DNA from: Bacteroidales bacterium
Lineage (GTDB): Bacteria; Bacteroidota; Bacteroidia; Bacteroidales; F082
Assembly: GCA_021647205.1 (NCBI GenBank)
Contig: JAKIVD010000015.1
Span: 37,887 to 101,886, forward strand
DNA: 64,000 nucleotides
Direction of reading: 5' to 3'
Position 1 is the first letter of the stretch, and every line of letters begins with the position of its first letter. Shown in pieces: positions 18,078 to 27,352 of the stretch. Position numbers and translations under genes: made by a program. Below the pieces are notes generated by a model. That model ran no database searches. It worked only from the letters and a program-made list of their open reading frames with translations, and was not told where the DNA came from.

Positions 18078-21000
18078 ATGTTGGAGAGAATTATCGAGTT
18101 TAGTATTCGGAACAAGCTAATTGTCATACTTTTTACGCTTACAATTGCCGCTTACGGAATTTTTGCCATTCTCAGGATTCCCATCGGCGCTGTTCCAGAT
18201 ATCACCAACAACCAGGTACAGGTTATCACCACTTCGGGCAACCTTTCCACCCAGGAAATAGAACAGTTTATTACCACACCGGTTGAACTGGAGATGGCCA
18301 ACCTGCCGGGTGTGCTCGAAATCCGTTCGGTTTCAAAATTCGGCTTGTCTGTTGTAACCATTGTTTTTGAAGATGAAATCGGGACGTATTTGCCACGCCA
18401 GCTGATTGCGGAAAAGATCAAAACGGCATCGGCCAATATCCCCGAAGGTTTCGGCACACCCGAAATGGGGCCGATTACAACAGGGCTTGGAGAAATCTAC
18501 CAATATATTCTTGATTTGAAACCGGGCTACGAAAACAAGTATTCGGCCATGGAATTACGGACAATCCAGGACTGGATAGTTAAACGGCAACTGTCGGGGA
18601 TTCCCGGTGTTGTTGAGGTGAACAGCTGGGGCGGCTACCTGAAACAATACGAAGCGGCCATCGATCCTGCCCGCCTGCGCAAACTCGATGTTTCGCTGAT
18701 GGAAGTTTTTAATGCCATTGAGGCTAACAACAGCATTTCGGGTGGCGCTTACATCGAAAAGACAAACCAAAGCTATTTTATCCGTGGCGACGGACAGGTA
18801 AAAACACTGCGCGACATCGAAGGGATACTGATAAAAAATAAAGGGGGAATCCCCATATTCATCAGGGATGTGGCAACAGTTCATTTCGGATACGCCAACA
18901 GGTTCGGTGCCATTACCGCCAACGGACAGGGTGAGAAAGTGTTGGGACAAATTATGATGCTCAAAGATGCCAACTCGAAATTGGTAATTAAAGAGGTGAA
19001 GAAGCGCGTGGCCGAAATTCAGGAAAACCTGCCGGAAGGCGTTTTTATCAACCCGATACTTGAACGGAGCGAATTGATTGCCAAAACGACTTTTACAGTA
19101 GTCGAAAACCTTGTTTTAGGTTTCATCATCGTTGTTTTGGTTGTGTTTTTGTTATTGGGGAATATCCGGTCCGCCCTGGTGATTGCTTCCATGATTCCAC
19201 TGTCGCTGCTGTTTACCCTGTCGATGATGTACGTTTTTGGAATTGATGCCAACCTGATGAGCCTGGGTGCCCTCGACTTCGGGATTATCATCGATGGCGC
19301 CGTGATTATTGTCGAATACATCGCCATCCGGATTACGCTAAAAAGCGTTGCCTTTAACAAGGCGAAGGGGGAGGGGCGTCAGACCTTAATTGATAAGATA
19401 ACTTTTGTGGGTGCTTCCAAAATGATGAACTCTGCCATCTTCGGACAAATTATTATCCTCATTGTCTTCATTCCGATTCTTTCGCTTAATGATGTGGAAG
19501 GCAAAATGTTTCGTCCTATGGCACTGTCCTTCAGCTTCGCCATTATCGGGGCAATGATTCTGGGACTGACCTGGCTTCCGGTTGCGGCTTCCCTATTCCT
19601 GAAACCGGCCAAAGAGAGCCGGTGGAATGTGTCGAAATGGATAATGGGCCTGGCGTACCGCGCTTATTATCCCGTGCTGAAGTGGTCGTGTAACAACAAA
19701 GGCCTTGTGTTGGGGGCAGCCCTTTTGTCGTTGCTGCTGACCGGCTATGTGTTTTCGAAGATGGGCGGTGAGTTTGTGCCCACACTTGACGAAGGTGATT
19801 TCGTCATTCAACCTGTTTTGAAAACCGGAACCTCGCTCACCAAAACTATTGAGATAACCACACGGATGGAAAACATCCTCATTGATCAGTTTCCCGAAGT
19901 TGATCAGATTGTTTGTCGCATCGGTGCAGCAGAGGTGCCAACCGATCCCATGTCGATGGAAGAAATAGATATGATCATCAAATTGAGGCCCAGGGATGAA
20001 TGGGTGTCGGTCAAAACCAAAGAGGAACTGGCCGAAAAATTCAAGGAGGCACTCTCCGTAATCCCGGGTATCGAATACGAATTTACACAACCCATCGAGA
20101 TGAGGTTTAATGAATTAATCACCGGAGTGCGGGCAGACATTGCCATTAAAATATTTGGGGAAGATTTGAATTACCTGAACAGGAAAGCCATCGAAATTAA
20201 GAAGCTGATTGAGGGTACACCGGGTGCTGCCGATATCATTATTGAGAAAACGGCCGGCCTCCCGCAAATGAGTGTTACTTACAAACGGAATAAGATTGCC
20301 TATTATGGTTTGGATACGCGGACACTCAACAGCTATCTTGCCATGGCTTTTGGTGGCGAGGTTGCCGGAAGCATATTCGAAGGCGAAAAGCGCTTCGACC
20401 TGGTGGTCAGGTTGCAAAAGCAAAACCGGATGGATATTGAGAACATCAGGGAACTGCTGGTGCCTTTGCCAAACGGAAACCAGATTCCGCTGAAGGAACT
20501 GGCAGACATCAGCATCACCCAGGGGCCGGCGAAAATCTCGCGTGAAAATACACATCGCCGTGTGGTGGTCAGCGTGAACGTAAGAAACCGCGACCTGCAA
20601 TCGGTGGTGGAAGACATCAGGGACAGGGTTGATAAAAATGTTGACCTGAGGCCGGGCTATTACATTGCTTATGGTGGTCAGTTTGAAAACCTGCAAAACG
20701 CCACCACCCGTTTAATGTATGCTGTCCCACTTGCCCTTTTACTGATATTTATTTTCCTGCACTTTGCCTTTAAATCGATGAAAGATGCCGCCCTGATTTT
20801 TACGGCTGTCCCATTGTCCACTGTTGGTGGCGTTTTCTTTTTATGGATGCGGGGGATGCCTTTCAGCGTTTCGGCTGGTATCGGTTTTATTGCACTCTTT
20901 GGTATTGCCGTACTCAACGGTATTGTTTTGATCGAACATTTAAAAGAACTAAAACAGGAAGGGATGACCGACATGCGGAAATTAATTTTTAAAGGAACGA

Positions 21001-22421
21001 AAGACCGCCTGCGACCGGTTATGCTCACTGCCGCTGCCGCCGCGATGGGCTTTTTGCCAATGGCCATTTCCACTGGTGCCGGTGCCGAAGTACAGCGTCC
21101 ACTCGCGACAGTGGTCATTGGCGGACTTATCACTTCCACGATGCTTACCATGATTGCCCTGCCTTTGCTTTTCGAGATTTTCAACAATGTCAGTGGTATT
21201 CAACTATGGCCTTTGCGCCTGAAAAGATCGAAGTCGCTGCCACTTGTCCTGCTGCTGCTTTTTAGCGGGCTTTCCTCCTTCGGACAGACAAAAGAACTCA
21301 GCCTGGAAGATGCCGTTCACCTGGCTGTTGAAAACAACAAAGAACTTCGGGCATTTGCATTGAAAGTTGATGAAAGTGAAGCCCTGAAAAGAACGGCCTT
21401 CTCAGTCGACAAAACCCTGTTTTACTATGGGTACGACCAGAACAACATTGCCGAAAACGGCTTTCCGCTCAGTATCTGGGGCGTGGAACAAACTTTCCCT
21501 TTTCCTTCAGTTTCCTTTGCACAAAAAGAAGCAAACAGGAAAAGCGTTCTTATGGCAGAAACTGAATTTTCCATCCGGAGGCAACTGCTGGTGAAGAATG
21601 TTTCGCAGGCCTACAACGAAATTCAGTACCTGTTGAACAAACAAAAGATTTACCTGAAGATTGACAGCTTGTTCCGCAGTTTCCGCCGTGGTGCAGCGTT
21701 CAGGTACGAACAGGGCGACATCAGCCACCTTGACCTGCTCAATGCCAACGCCAAGCAGGAACTGATTAACATTGCCATTACACAGTTAAGTTACAACCTC
21801 AAAACCGCTTACCAGAAAATCAGGGGGTTGATGCAATACGACAGTGCTTTTTCCATCCCCTTAGAAGACATGGTTTTGGTTGCTGTTCAGCTAAACGGGA
21901 TTGAAACCAATCCCGGTCTTCGAATAATGAGGATGCAAACGGAGTTTCAGATAGCCCTTCTCAAAGTGGAACGCCAGCGTTTGTGGCCCGATCTTTCCCT
22001 GGCTTATTTTCTTGGGAAAAACCGGTATGCCGGAGCGAAAACCTACCAGGGTGTTGAATTTGGTTTGTCGGTACCCCTTTTCTTTGGTGAACAAAAAGCC
22101 AGGATTGATGCCGGCAAAATTGCCGTGAACATTAGTGAAAACAGGCAGTCCGCTTTCGTATCGACCATTACGGCAAGAAAAGCCGGTTTGCAGAGCGAAC
22201 TGTTGAAATACCAAAAATCAATAGATTATTACACCTCTTCGGGAAGGCAGTTGAGCGAGGAAATCATCCGGTCATCACAGAAAAGTTACCAGCTGGGAAG
22301 CATCGATTTTTTTGAGTACGTGCTCAGCCTTGAAAATGCACTGACACTTACATTGGATTATCTTGACAATGTCAGGAAATACAACAACGTTGCCTTTGAA
22401 ATCAATTACTTTGTCGAATAA
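18078..22421 (+). CDS. czcA: CzcA-type heavy-metal RND pump fused to a TolC-like outer-membrane domain
   Basis: A 1447-residue protein. Residues 1 to about 1040 are a complete HME-RND pump: N-terminal ERIIEFSIRNK, twelve membrane segments, and the divalent-metal signature DFGIIIDGAVIIVE in the fourth helix near residues 393-408, which favours a Zn/Co/Cd (CzcA-like) over a Cu/Ag pump. Residues from about 1070 to the end resemble an outer-membrane efflux factor: KELSLEDAVHLAVENNKELRAF, long helical repeats and a C-terminal region ending NNVAFEINYFVE. Between them LPLVLLLLFSGLSSFGQ looks like an internal signal peptide. Such fusions are known in Bacteroidetes. The adaptor gene follows after 13 bp. 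Confidence 0.92.
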   Translation: MLERIIEFSIRNKLIVILFTLTIAAYGIFAILRIPIGAVPDITNNQVQVITTSGNLSTQEIEQFITTPVELEMANLPGVLEIRSVSKFGLSVVTIVFEDEIGTYLPRQLIAEKIKTASANIPEGFGTPEMGPITTGLGEIYQYILDLKPGYENKYSAMELRTIQDWIVKRQLSGIPGVVEVNSWGGYLKQYEAAIDPARLRKLDVSLMEVFNAIEANNSISGGAYIEKTNQSYFIRGDGQVKTLRDIEGILIKNKGGIPIFIRDVATVHFGYANRFGAITANGQGEKVLGQIMMLKDANSKLVIKEVKKRVAEIQENLPEGVFINPILERSELIAKTTFTVVENLVLGFIIVVLVVFLLLGNIRSALVIASMIPLSLLFTLSMMYVFGIDANLMSLGALDFGIIIDGAVIIVEYIAIRITLKSVAFNKAKGEGRQTLIDKITFVGASKMMNSAIFGQIIILIVFIPILSLNDVEGKMFRPMALSFSFAIIGAMILGLTWLPVAASLFLKPAKESRWNVSKWIMGLAYRAYYPVLKWSCNNKGLVLGAALLSLLLTGYVFSKMGGEFVPTLDEGDFVIQPVLKTGTSLTKTIEITTRMENILIDQFPEVDQIVCRIGAAEVPTDPMSMEEIDMIIKLRPRDEWVSVKTKEELAEKFKEALSVIPGIEYEFTQPIEMRFNELITGVRADIAIKIFGEDLNYLNRKAIEIKKLIEGTPGAADIIIEKTAGLPQMSVTYKRNKIAYYGLDTRTLNSYLAMAFGGEVAGSIFEGEKRFDLVVRLQKQNRMDIENIRELLVPLPNGNQIPLKELADISITQGPAKISRENTHRRVVVSVNVRNRDLQSVVEDIRDRVDKNVDLRPGYYIAYGGQFENLQNATTRLMYAVPLALLLIFIFLHFAFKSMKDAALIFTAVPLSTVGGVFFLWMRGMPFSVSAGIGFIALFGIAVLNGIVLIEHLKELKQEGMTDMRKLIFKGTKDRLRPVMLTAAAAAMGFLPMAISTGAGAEVQRPLATVVIGGLITSTMLTMIALPLLFEIFNNVSGIQLWPLRLKRSKSLPLVLLLLFSGLSSFGQTKELSLEDAVHLAVENNKELRAFALKVDESEALKRTAFSVDKTLFYYGYDQNNIAENGFPLSIWGVEQTFPFPSVSFAQKEANRKSVLMAETEFSIRRQLLVKNVSQAYNEIQYLLNKQKIYLKIDSLFRSFRRGAAFRYEQGDISHLDLLNANAKQELINIAITQLSYNLKTAYQKIRGLMQYDSAFSIPLEDMVLVAVQLNGIETNPGLRIMRMQTEFQIALLKVERQRLWPDLSLAYFLGKNRYAGAKTYQGVEFGLSVPLFFGEQKARIDAGKIAVNISENRQSAFVSTITARKAGLQSELLKYQKSIDYYTSSGRQLSEEIIRSSQKSYQLGSIDFFEYVLSLENALTLTLDYLDNVRKYNNVAFEINYFVE

Positions 22422-22434
22422 ATACAAACACAAT

Positions 22435-23565
22435 ATGAAGAGGACTTTTTTTCTGCCCGCCATTTTTATCGTGATTATTATTGTAGCGACCGGATGCGGA
22501 CAAGCTGAATCAACCGGTCAGGAAGAGGTGCTTTCATCCGACGGCCTTATTCAGCTTACACGTAAACAATTTGAAACGGACGGGATGAGAACCGGTGAAC
22601 CGGTCATGGCCAACTTCGGGGGGAAAGTAAAATGTTACGGGTACATTACCACCCCGCCAAACGGGATGGCGCAAATCAGTGCCCGTATTTCGGGACTGGT
22701 GGATGCTGTTTATTGTTTGCCGGGCGATTACGTAAAAAAAGGGAAGGTGCTGTGTATGCTTTCCACCAATGAACTGATTGTCCTTCAGCAGGATTTTGCC
22801 GTAACATCGGCAAAACTGGCAAGTTTAAAGGCGGGCTACGAAAGGGTAAGGGCGCTTTATGACGAAAAAATAGGATCGGAAAAAGAATACATCGCTACCG
22901 AAAGCGAATACAAAGCCATGCAGGCGAAATACCAGGCGTTGAAACTGCGGCTGCAAATGCTGAATCTGGAACCTTCAAAAATTGAAGCCGGAGAATTGTA
23001 TCCCCGTTTTCCGGTTATCGCACCCATCAGCGGTTACATAACAAGCCTGAACATTGTGCTCGGACAATTTGTAGAGCAGCAAACTGTCCTGATGGATATT
23101 GTTGATGTGAAGCAACTGCAACTGCAACTTTCGGTTTTTGAAAATGATTTGGACAAACTGAAAACCGGGCAGCGCATCCGGTTCACTTCACTTGGGAAAC
23201 CGGGGACCACACACTTCGCCGTATTGAGCTCGATTGGAAAATCGGTGGGTACGGCATCCAAAACTATTCCCTGCATTGCCAGAATCGATATGGAAGAGGG
23301 TGCACATCACATCAATAATTCCTATGTGGAAGCTACCATTATCCTGAGTAACAGAGAGGCGAAATCCCTGCCAGATGAGGCCATTGTGAAGTCGGGAGAC
23401 GAATATTTTGTCTTTGTTGTGGAGAAATCAGACGGGCAGAGTTATTTTCTCCGTAAAGTGAAGGTGAATATCGGCAGCAAGTCAGATGGGTTTACTGAAA
23501 TAGTTGGCGCTACAGCAAAGCTGTCGGATGTCGTTATTGGCGGCGTTTATAATTTGCAGGAGTAA
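22435..23565 (+). CDS. czcB: Periplasmic adaptor (membrane-fusion) subunit of the metal efflux pump
   Basis: A 376-residue protein started at ATG 22435, giving a lipoprotein signal (FIVIIIVATGC, cysteine 21); the upstream extension of the frame overlaps czcA and is not signal-like. The layout is that of an RND adaptor: a barrel-sandwich (lipoyl-like) half with GLVDAVYCLPGDYVKKGKVL, a long helical hairpin (about residues 110-180), the second lipoyl half (FPVIAPISGYITSLNIVLGQFV), a beta-barrel and a membrane-proximal domain. It bridges the CzcA pump to its outer-membrane channel, here supplied by the CzcA C-terminus. No separate TolC-like gene is present in the operon, consistent with the fusion. 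Confidence 0.9.
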   Translation: MKRTFFLPAIFIVIIIVATGCGQAESTGQEEVLSSDGLIQLTRKQFETDGMRTGEPVMANFGGKVKCYGYITTPPNGMAQISARISGLVDAVYCLPGDYVKKGKVLCMLSTNELIVLQQDFAVTSAKLASLKAGYERVRALYDEKIGSEKEYIATESEYKAMQAKYQALKLRLQMLNLEPSKIEAGELYPRFPVIAPISGYITSLNIVLGQFVEQQTVLMDIVDVKQLQLQLSVFENDLDKLKTGQRIRFTSLGKPGTTHFAVLSSIGKSVGTASKTIPCIARIDMEEGAHHINNSYVEATIILSNREAKSLPDEAIVKSGDEYFVFVVEKSDGQSYFLRKVKVNIGSKSDGFTEIVGATAKLSDVVIGGVYNLQE

Positions 23566-23795
23566 AAGCTGGAATTATCCAGGTCTGTTATCAGCAAAAG
23601 GTATGCGGTACGGTTTGCTTGGGGTTGCGCTATGCAGTAAGCCGCCAGCCCGCTGATGGCGGCAGATGAGATGAGAGCCCATGAAATCGGCTCCCTGAAT
23701 TCGTTTTTCTTATTCTTCAGTACGGGTAAATGAAGTCCCAGATAAAAGAAAAAAATGACCAGCAATGTGTTTTCAGCCCGTTTATCCCAGCACAT
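23547..23795 (-). CDS. Possible small membrane protein overlapping the end of the SirB1-like gene
   Basis: An 82-codon frame starting at ATG 23795, 14 bases inside the end of the upstream gene. It has two hydrophobic segments (NTLLVIFFFYLGLHLPVL and ALISSAAISGLAAYCIA). The overlapping start and same direction fit translational coupling, but the family is not recognised and the end runs into the 3' end of czcB on the other strand. It may be spurious. Confidence 0.3.
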   Translation of the reverse strand: MCWDKRAENTLLVIFFFYLGLHLPVLKNKKNEFREPISWALISSAAISGLAAYCIAQPQANRTAYLLLITDLDNSSFYSCKL

Positions 23796-24669
23796 TGAAC
23801 AAGGCCCCCATTTCTTCGGAACGGGCAGTGTCTCCGGCCTCTTTGTAAGCAAATTCCAGTTCCATAATCAGGCGGCCGATAAAAGTCAGTTTGCTACAGG
23901 GAAGGAAATATTCGTCGCGGCTTTCCATTTTTAGTTTCCTGATGAACAACGACACCTCGTTGGCAGTGAAAATAGCCCCCTTGTTCATGGCATTGATATA
24001 AAAAAGCACATCGTCCCTGTTATAATGCCCGGAGGTTTTTACCGGAAGCGAATCATCGAGATAAGTGAGGATAAAATGCTGCGGGAGGTTCACCCCGAAG
24101 ACAGGGATATTCAGGCTTTGTGCAACATAAGCATATAAAATCCCGAGGGAAAGTGCATTTCCTTTTTTGGTGTCCAGCAGTTCGTTCAGGAAATAAGAAT
24201 TCAGCTTGGACTTCCGAGAATCTGGTACACTACGGAAACCATAAACGTCGTAGAAAATATGGTTGAGCACTTTTATTTTTTCCAGTGCTGTCAGCTCATC
24301 ATTCATTTCGAGCCAGGCATCTTTTTTCAGCCTTTCCATTTGCTCCAAATACTTTTCTGCATCAAAACCGGGATACCTGAAGCGCGTAATCAGCACAAAA
24401 GCTTCCAGTAGATCCTGCTGTTTCGATTGTTTCCAGTCGTACAATTCGTGGTACACATCGTTAAAACGGATGTCGCCAATCAGGCCTTCAAGGCGTTGGG
24501 TCTGTTCATCTGAAAATGAATTCATCCAGGCATCTTCAAGCAGCGGAATGGCCACTTTGCCGTAACCTGTAATTTTTTCACGGATGGTAGCAAATATCTC
24601 TTCGCTGGGCTCATCAATCATGCTGACCAGTGCGTTGAGTTCCTTTGCCGAATCTTTTGCAGGCATCAT
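23782..24669 (-). CDS. SirB1-like transglutaminase-core protein (PF13369 type)
   Basis: A 295-residue cytoplasmic protein. An N-terminal helical repeat region is followed by the SirB1/transglut-core-2 domain, recognisable from ALEKIKVLNHIFYDVYGFR, then SKLNSYFLNELLDTKKGNALSLGILY and NIPVFGVNLPQHFIL. The classical catalytic cysteine of transglutaminases is not obvious at the GNALSLG position, as in other SirB1 relatives, so enzymatic activity is doubtful. The C-terminal part has a TPR-like flavour (LEFAYKEAGDTARSEEMGALF). The cellular role of the family is not established. Confidence 0.78.
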   Translation of the reverse strand: MMPAKDSAKELNALVSMIDEPSEEIFATIREKITGYGKVAIPLLEDAWMNSFSDEQTQRLEGLIGDIRFNDVYHELYDWKQSKQQDLLEAFVLITRFRYPGFDAEKYLEQMERLKKDAWLEMNDELTALEKIKVLNHIFYDVYGFRSVPDSRKSKLNSYFLNELLDTKKGNALSLGILYAYVAQSLNIPVFGVNLPQHFILTYLDDSLPVKTSGHYNRDDVLFYINAMNKGAIFTANEVSLFIRKLKMESRDEYFLPCSKLTFIGRLIMELEFAYKEAGDTARSEEMGALFNVLG

Positions 24670-24786
24670 TCAATCAGAATTGGATGCAGTAAAAATACAT
24701 CAAGAGTACATGCCAAAATAAAAGGAAACGATTATTTAATCACAATGCTTTGTTGAAAAATGACCTGCGCCCGGCCTTCCGTGTAC

Positions 24787-24963
24787 AATCCCGATTGCTA
24801 TCGTGACCGGTATGACCTTCCAGCGTGCGAAGCTCCTGGAAGAGTCGGGATTGTGAAGTTGAAAGTCCTTCCTGCAGATCCCAATAACTATCGGGATCTG
24901 GCAATGTAAGGAATGCTCTTAAAACAACTCTTCCAGGTCTTGCAGACGCTGGAAGGTTGTTTT
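24787..24963. repeat. Cluster of three intergenic stem-loops
   Basis: In the 330 bp between the SirB1-like gene and tyrS there are three palindromic elements. AATCCCGA (24787) pairs with TCGGGATT (24845), enclosing CTTCCAG (24817) and CTGGAAG (24836). AGATCCC (24876) pairs with GGGATCT (24893) around a loop containing AACTATC. AAAACAAC-T-CTTCCAG (24921-24936) pairs with CTGGAAGGTTGTTTT (24949-24963) with a one-base bulge. The first and third share the CTTCCAG core, so they look like members of a dispersed palindromic family. The last could also act as a terminator. Confidence 0.65.
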
Positions 24964-25001
24964 CTTTGTTAGAAGACTGTGAACTGCCGACATCAAATCC
25001 C

Positions 25002-26306
25002 CTACCCCACCCTCACCAAAAAGTAATTTTTTTTCCCTTTTTGCACAAGGATATATTTGTCGTTCAGCAGGTCGTTCGGGCCAATCTGATAATCGTCCTT
25101 TATTTTTTGCTTGTTGATGGAAACGGCATTGTCTTTTAACATGCGGCGGGCTTCGCCATTCGATTTGAAGGCGCCGACTTTGGCCGAAAGAAAATCGAGA
25201 ATCCCGATACCGGCCTCAAATTCTTCCCGTGAAATCTCCGATTGCGGCACACCCTCAAAAACAGAAAGCAAAACTGAGGATGACAGTTTGCGTAAGGTAT
25301 CGGTTGTACCTTTCCCGAACAAAATAGCCGAGGCTTCAACTGCCATTTCATAATCTGCCACAGAGTGCACCCTTATGGTGACATCCTTTGCCAGGGCCTT
25401 TTGAAGAAGTCGCAAATGCGGGGCTTCATCATGCTCTTTTTCAAGCGCTTCAATTTCCTGCCTTCCCAACAAAGTAAACAACCTGATCCACTTTTTGGCA
25501 TCTTCATCCGAGGCATTCAACCAGTATTGGTAGAATTTATACGGGGAAGTCCTTTCAGCATCGAGCCAGATATTTCCGCCTTCGCTTTTACCAAATTTAC
25601 TGCCATCTGCTTTGGTAATCAACGGACAGGTGAGGGCAAACGCATTGGTCTCTTTTTGTTCGTCGGCAAAAAACTTACGACGAATCAGTTCGGTTCCCGT
25701 TACAATATTTCCCCATTGGTCAGAGCCACCCAATTGCAGTTTGCAGTTTTTATTTTTATAGAGCCAGTAAAAATCGTAGCCCTGTACCAACTGGTAGCTA
25801 AACTCGGTAAACGACATCCCGCTGTCGAGCCGTTTTTTCACCGATTCTTTCGACATCATATAATTTACCGTGATGTGTTTGCCCACATCGCGGATGAAAT
25901 CCAGGAAAGAAAAATCTTTGAACCAGTCGAAATTATTGACAACCTCCGCTTTGTTTTCCCCGCTTTCAAAGTTGAGAAATTTCATCAGTTGCTGTTTCTG
26001 CGATTGGAGGTTGTGGTTGATGTCTTCGACCGAGAGCAGCTTTCTTTCTTCGGTTTTTCCTGAGGGATCGCCCACCCTGCCTGTGGCGCCACCAACCAGC
26101 ACAAAGGGCTTGTGTCCGCTACGCTGAAGGTGTACCAGCAACATCACAGGCACCAGGTTGCCAATATGCAACGAATCGGCTGTCGGGTCGAATCCGATAT
26201 AACCCGAAGTCATTTCTTTCAACAATTGTTCCTCGGTTCCCGGGGTCATATCGTGTATCATCCCGCGCCAGCGCAGCTCTTCCACAAAATTCTTTATTTC
26301 ACTCAC
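25002..26306 (-). CDS. tyrS: Tyrosyl-tRNA synthetase
   Basis: A 434-residue class I synthetase that attaches tyrosine to tRNA(Tyr) in the cytoplasm. The HIGH-type motif is HIGN at residues 47-50 within [13 protein letters not shown], and the KMSKS-type loop reads KFGKS near residue 235 ([13 protein letters not shown]). The tyrosine-binding region ([13 protein letters not shown], then [10 protein letters not shown]) is intact. The C-terminal 70 residues form an S4 RNA-binding domain ([19 protein letters not shown]). Length and domain order match bacterial TyrRS. It stands next to a radical SAM gene on the same strand, about 70 bp away. Confidence 0.97.
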   Translation of the reverse strand: MSEIKNFVEELRWRGMIHDMTPGTEEQLLKEMTSGYIGFDPTADSLHIGNLVPVMLLVHLQRSGHKPFVLVGGATGRVGDPSGKTEERKLLSVEDINHNLQSQKQQLMKFLNFESGENKAEVVNNFDWFKDFSFLDFIRDVGKHITVNYMMSKESVKKRLDSGMSFTEFSYQLVQGYDFYWLYKNKNCKLQLGGSDQWGNIVTGTELIRRKFFADEQKETNAFALTCPLITKADGSKFGKSEGGNIWLDAERTSPYKFYQYWLNASDEDAKKWIRLFTLLGRQEIEALEKEHDEAPHLRLLQKALAKDVTIRVHSVADYEMAVEASAILFGKGTTDTLRKLSSSVLLSVFEGVPQSEISREEFEAGIGILDFLSAKVGAFKSNGEARRMLKDNAVSINKQKIKDDYQIGPNDLLNDKYILVQKGKKNYFLVRVG

Positions 26307-26377
26307 TTCTCAAATTTTTTGGGCAAAGATAACGAATGTGCAAATGTGCGGAGATTTAATTTTGAAAGATGCGCTTT

Positions 26378-27262
26378 TCACAAACCCCGGAGCCATTCAG
26401 GACGTAAGGCAGCATGTGCGGGCTTGTCGAGCACACGTTTGATCTTTTCCAACAGTGCCTCTTTATCCCTGTTTAATAAACCTTTCAGAATAAGATAATT
26501 GGATGCATGATCAGAACGAAAGATGGTTTTCTCCAAATCGAGATATTGGATAAAAATACCCATTTCAGCAATTAACTCAATGGTAGATAGTACCTGGAAA
26601 TTCCCATTAAACTGCTTTGTGAAATGTGCTTCCCCAAAAGGAAAACTTAGCACCAGCGTTGAAAGATACTCAGGTTGAATTTTATTGACCAGCAGCGCTG
26701 AATTGATGGCATGTTGCTCCGAAAAGTTTTTCCCTCCCAGGCCGTTCAACACCATCACCGACAATTTTATACCAGCATTCCGGGCTTTGACCAGTGCTTC
26801 TGCTGTCGAAAAAAAAGTCTCACCTTTATTCACCCTTCCCAGCAACTCATCATCACCACTTTCGATTCCCACATACAACAATTTCAGACCATGAGCAACC
26901 AACTTTTTGAGTTCATTGTCTGATTTCGACAAAATGTCTTTGGGCAACGCATAGGCTGAAACACGCATCAATCTGGGGAAACTGGCATTCAGCTTTTCCA
27001 GCACATCCATCAATTTGTCTGCTGACAATACGAAGGCATTCCCATCTGCAAGAAAAACCTTTCTGATCATCGGGTCAACTCGCTGCGATTGATCAATCTC
27101 CCGGGCAACATCTTCGCTTCTTCTCACCTTAAAACGCTTCGCAGTATACATTTCACAAAAAGCACAACTATTCCAGGAGCATCCCAAAGTAAGTTGCAGG
27201 ATAAGGGAACGGGCCTCGCTGGGCGGCCTGAACAAGGGTTGGTTGTATTGAATTGGAAACAT
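26378..27262 (-). CDS. Radical SAM protein
   Basis: A 294-residue protein from the ATG at 27262 (FPIQYNQPLFRPPSEA); an upstream ATG at 27289 adds nine residues of no clear value. The [4Fe-4S] binding cluster is C28-x4-C33-x2-C36 in LTLGCSWNSCAFCEMYTAKRF, a spacing seen in a subset of radical SAM oxidoreductases. The SAM-binding region follows (VFLADGNAFVLSADKLMDVLE), and GLKLLYVGIESGDDELL is the usual glycine-rich strand. No accessory cluster or B12 domain is visible. The reaction cannot be inferred from the sequence or its neighbours. Confidence 0.85.
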   Translation of the reverse strand: MFPIQYNQPLFRPPSEARSLILQLTLGCSWNSCAFCEMYTAKRFKVRRSEDVAREIDQSQRVDPMIRKVFLADGNAFVLSADKLMDVLEKLNASFPRLMRVSAYALPKDILSKSDNELKKLVAHGLKLLYVGIESGDDELLGRVNKGETFFSTAEALVKARNAGIKLSVMVLNGLGGKNFSEQHAINSALLVNKIQPEYLSTLVLSFPFGEAHFTKQFNGNFQVLSTIELIAEMGIFIQYLDLEKTIFRSDHASNYLILKGLLNRDKEALLEKIKRVLDKPAHAALRPEWLRGL

Positions 27263-27352
27263 GCAGCAAATGTATGGGAAAACCCGCATGGTTTTATGCT
27301 TTTAATCACGGGCTTTGTTGGTTCAGATAAAAATTTTGTTTTCATTTGCAGC

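Noticed and set aside
19593..20090. Minus-strand frame of 165 codons within czcA
   Set aside because: Antisense to conserved RND pump sequence; no family match.
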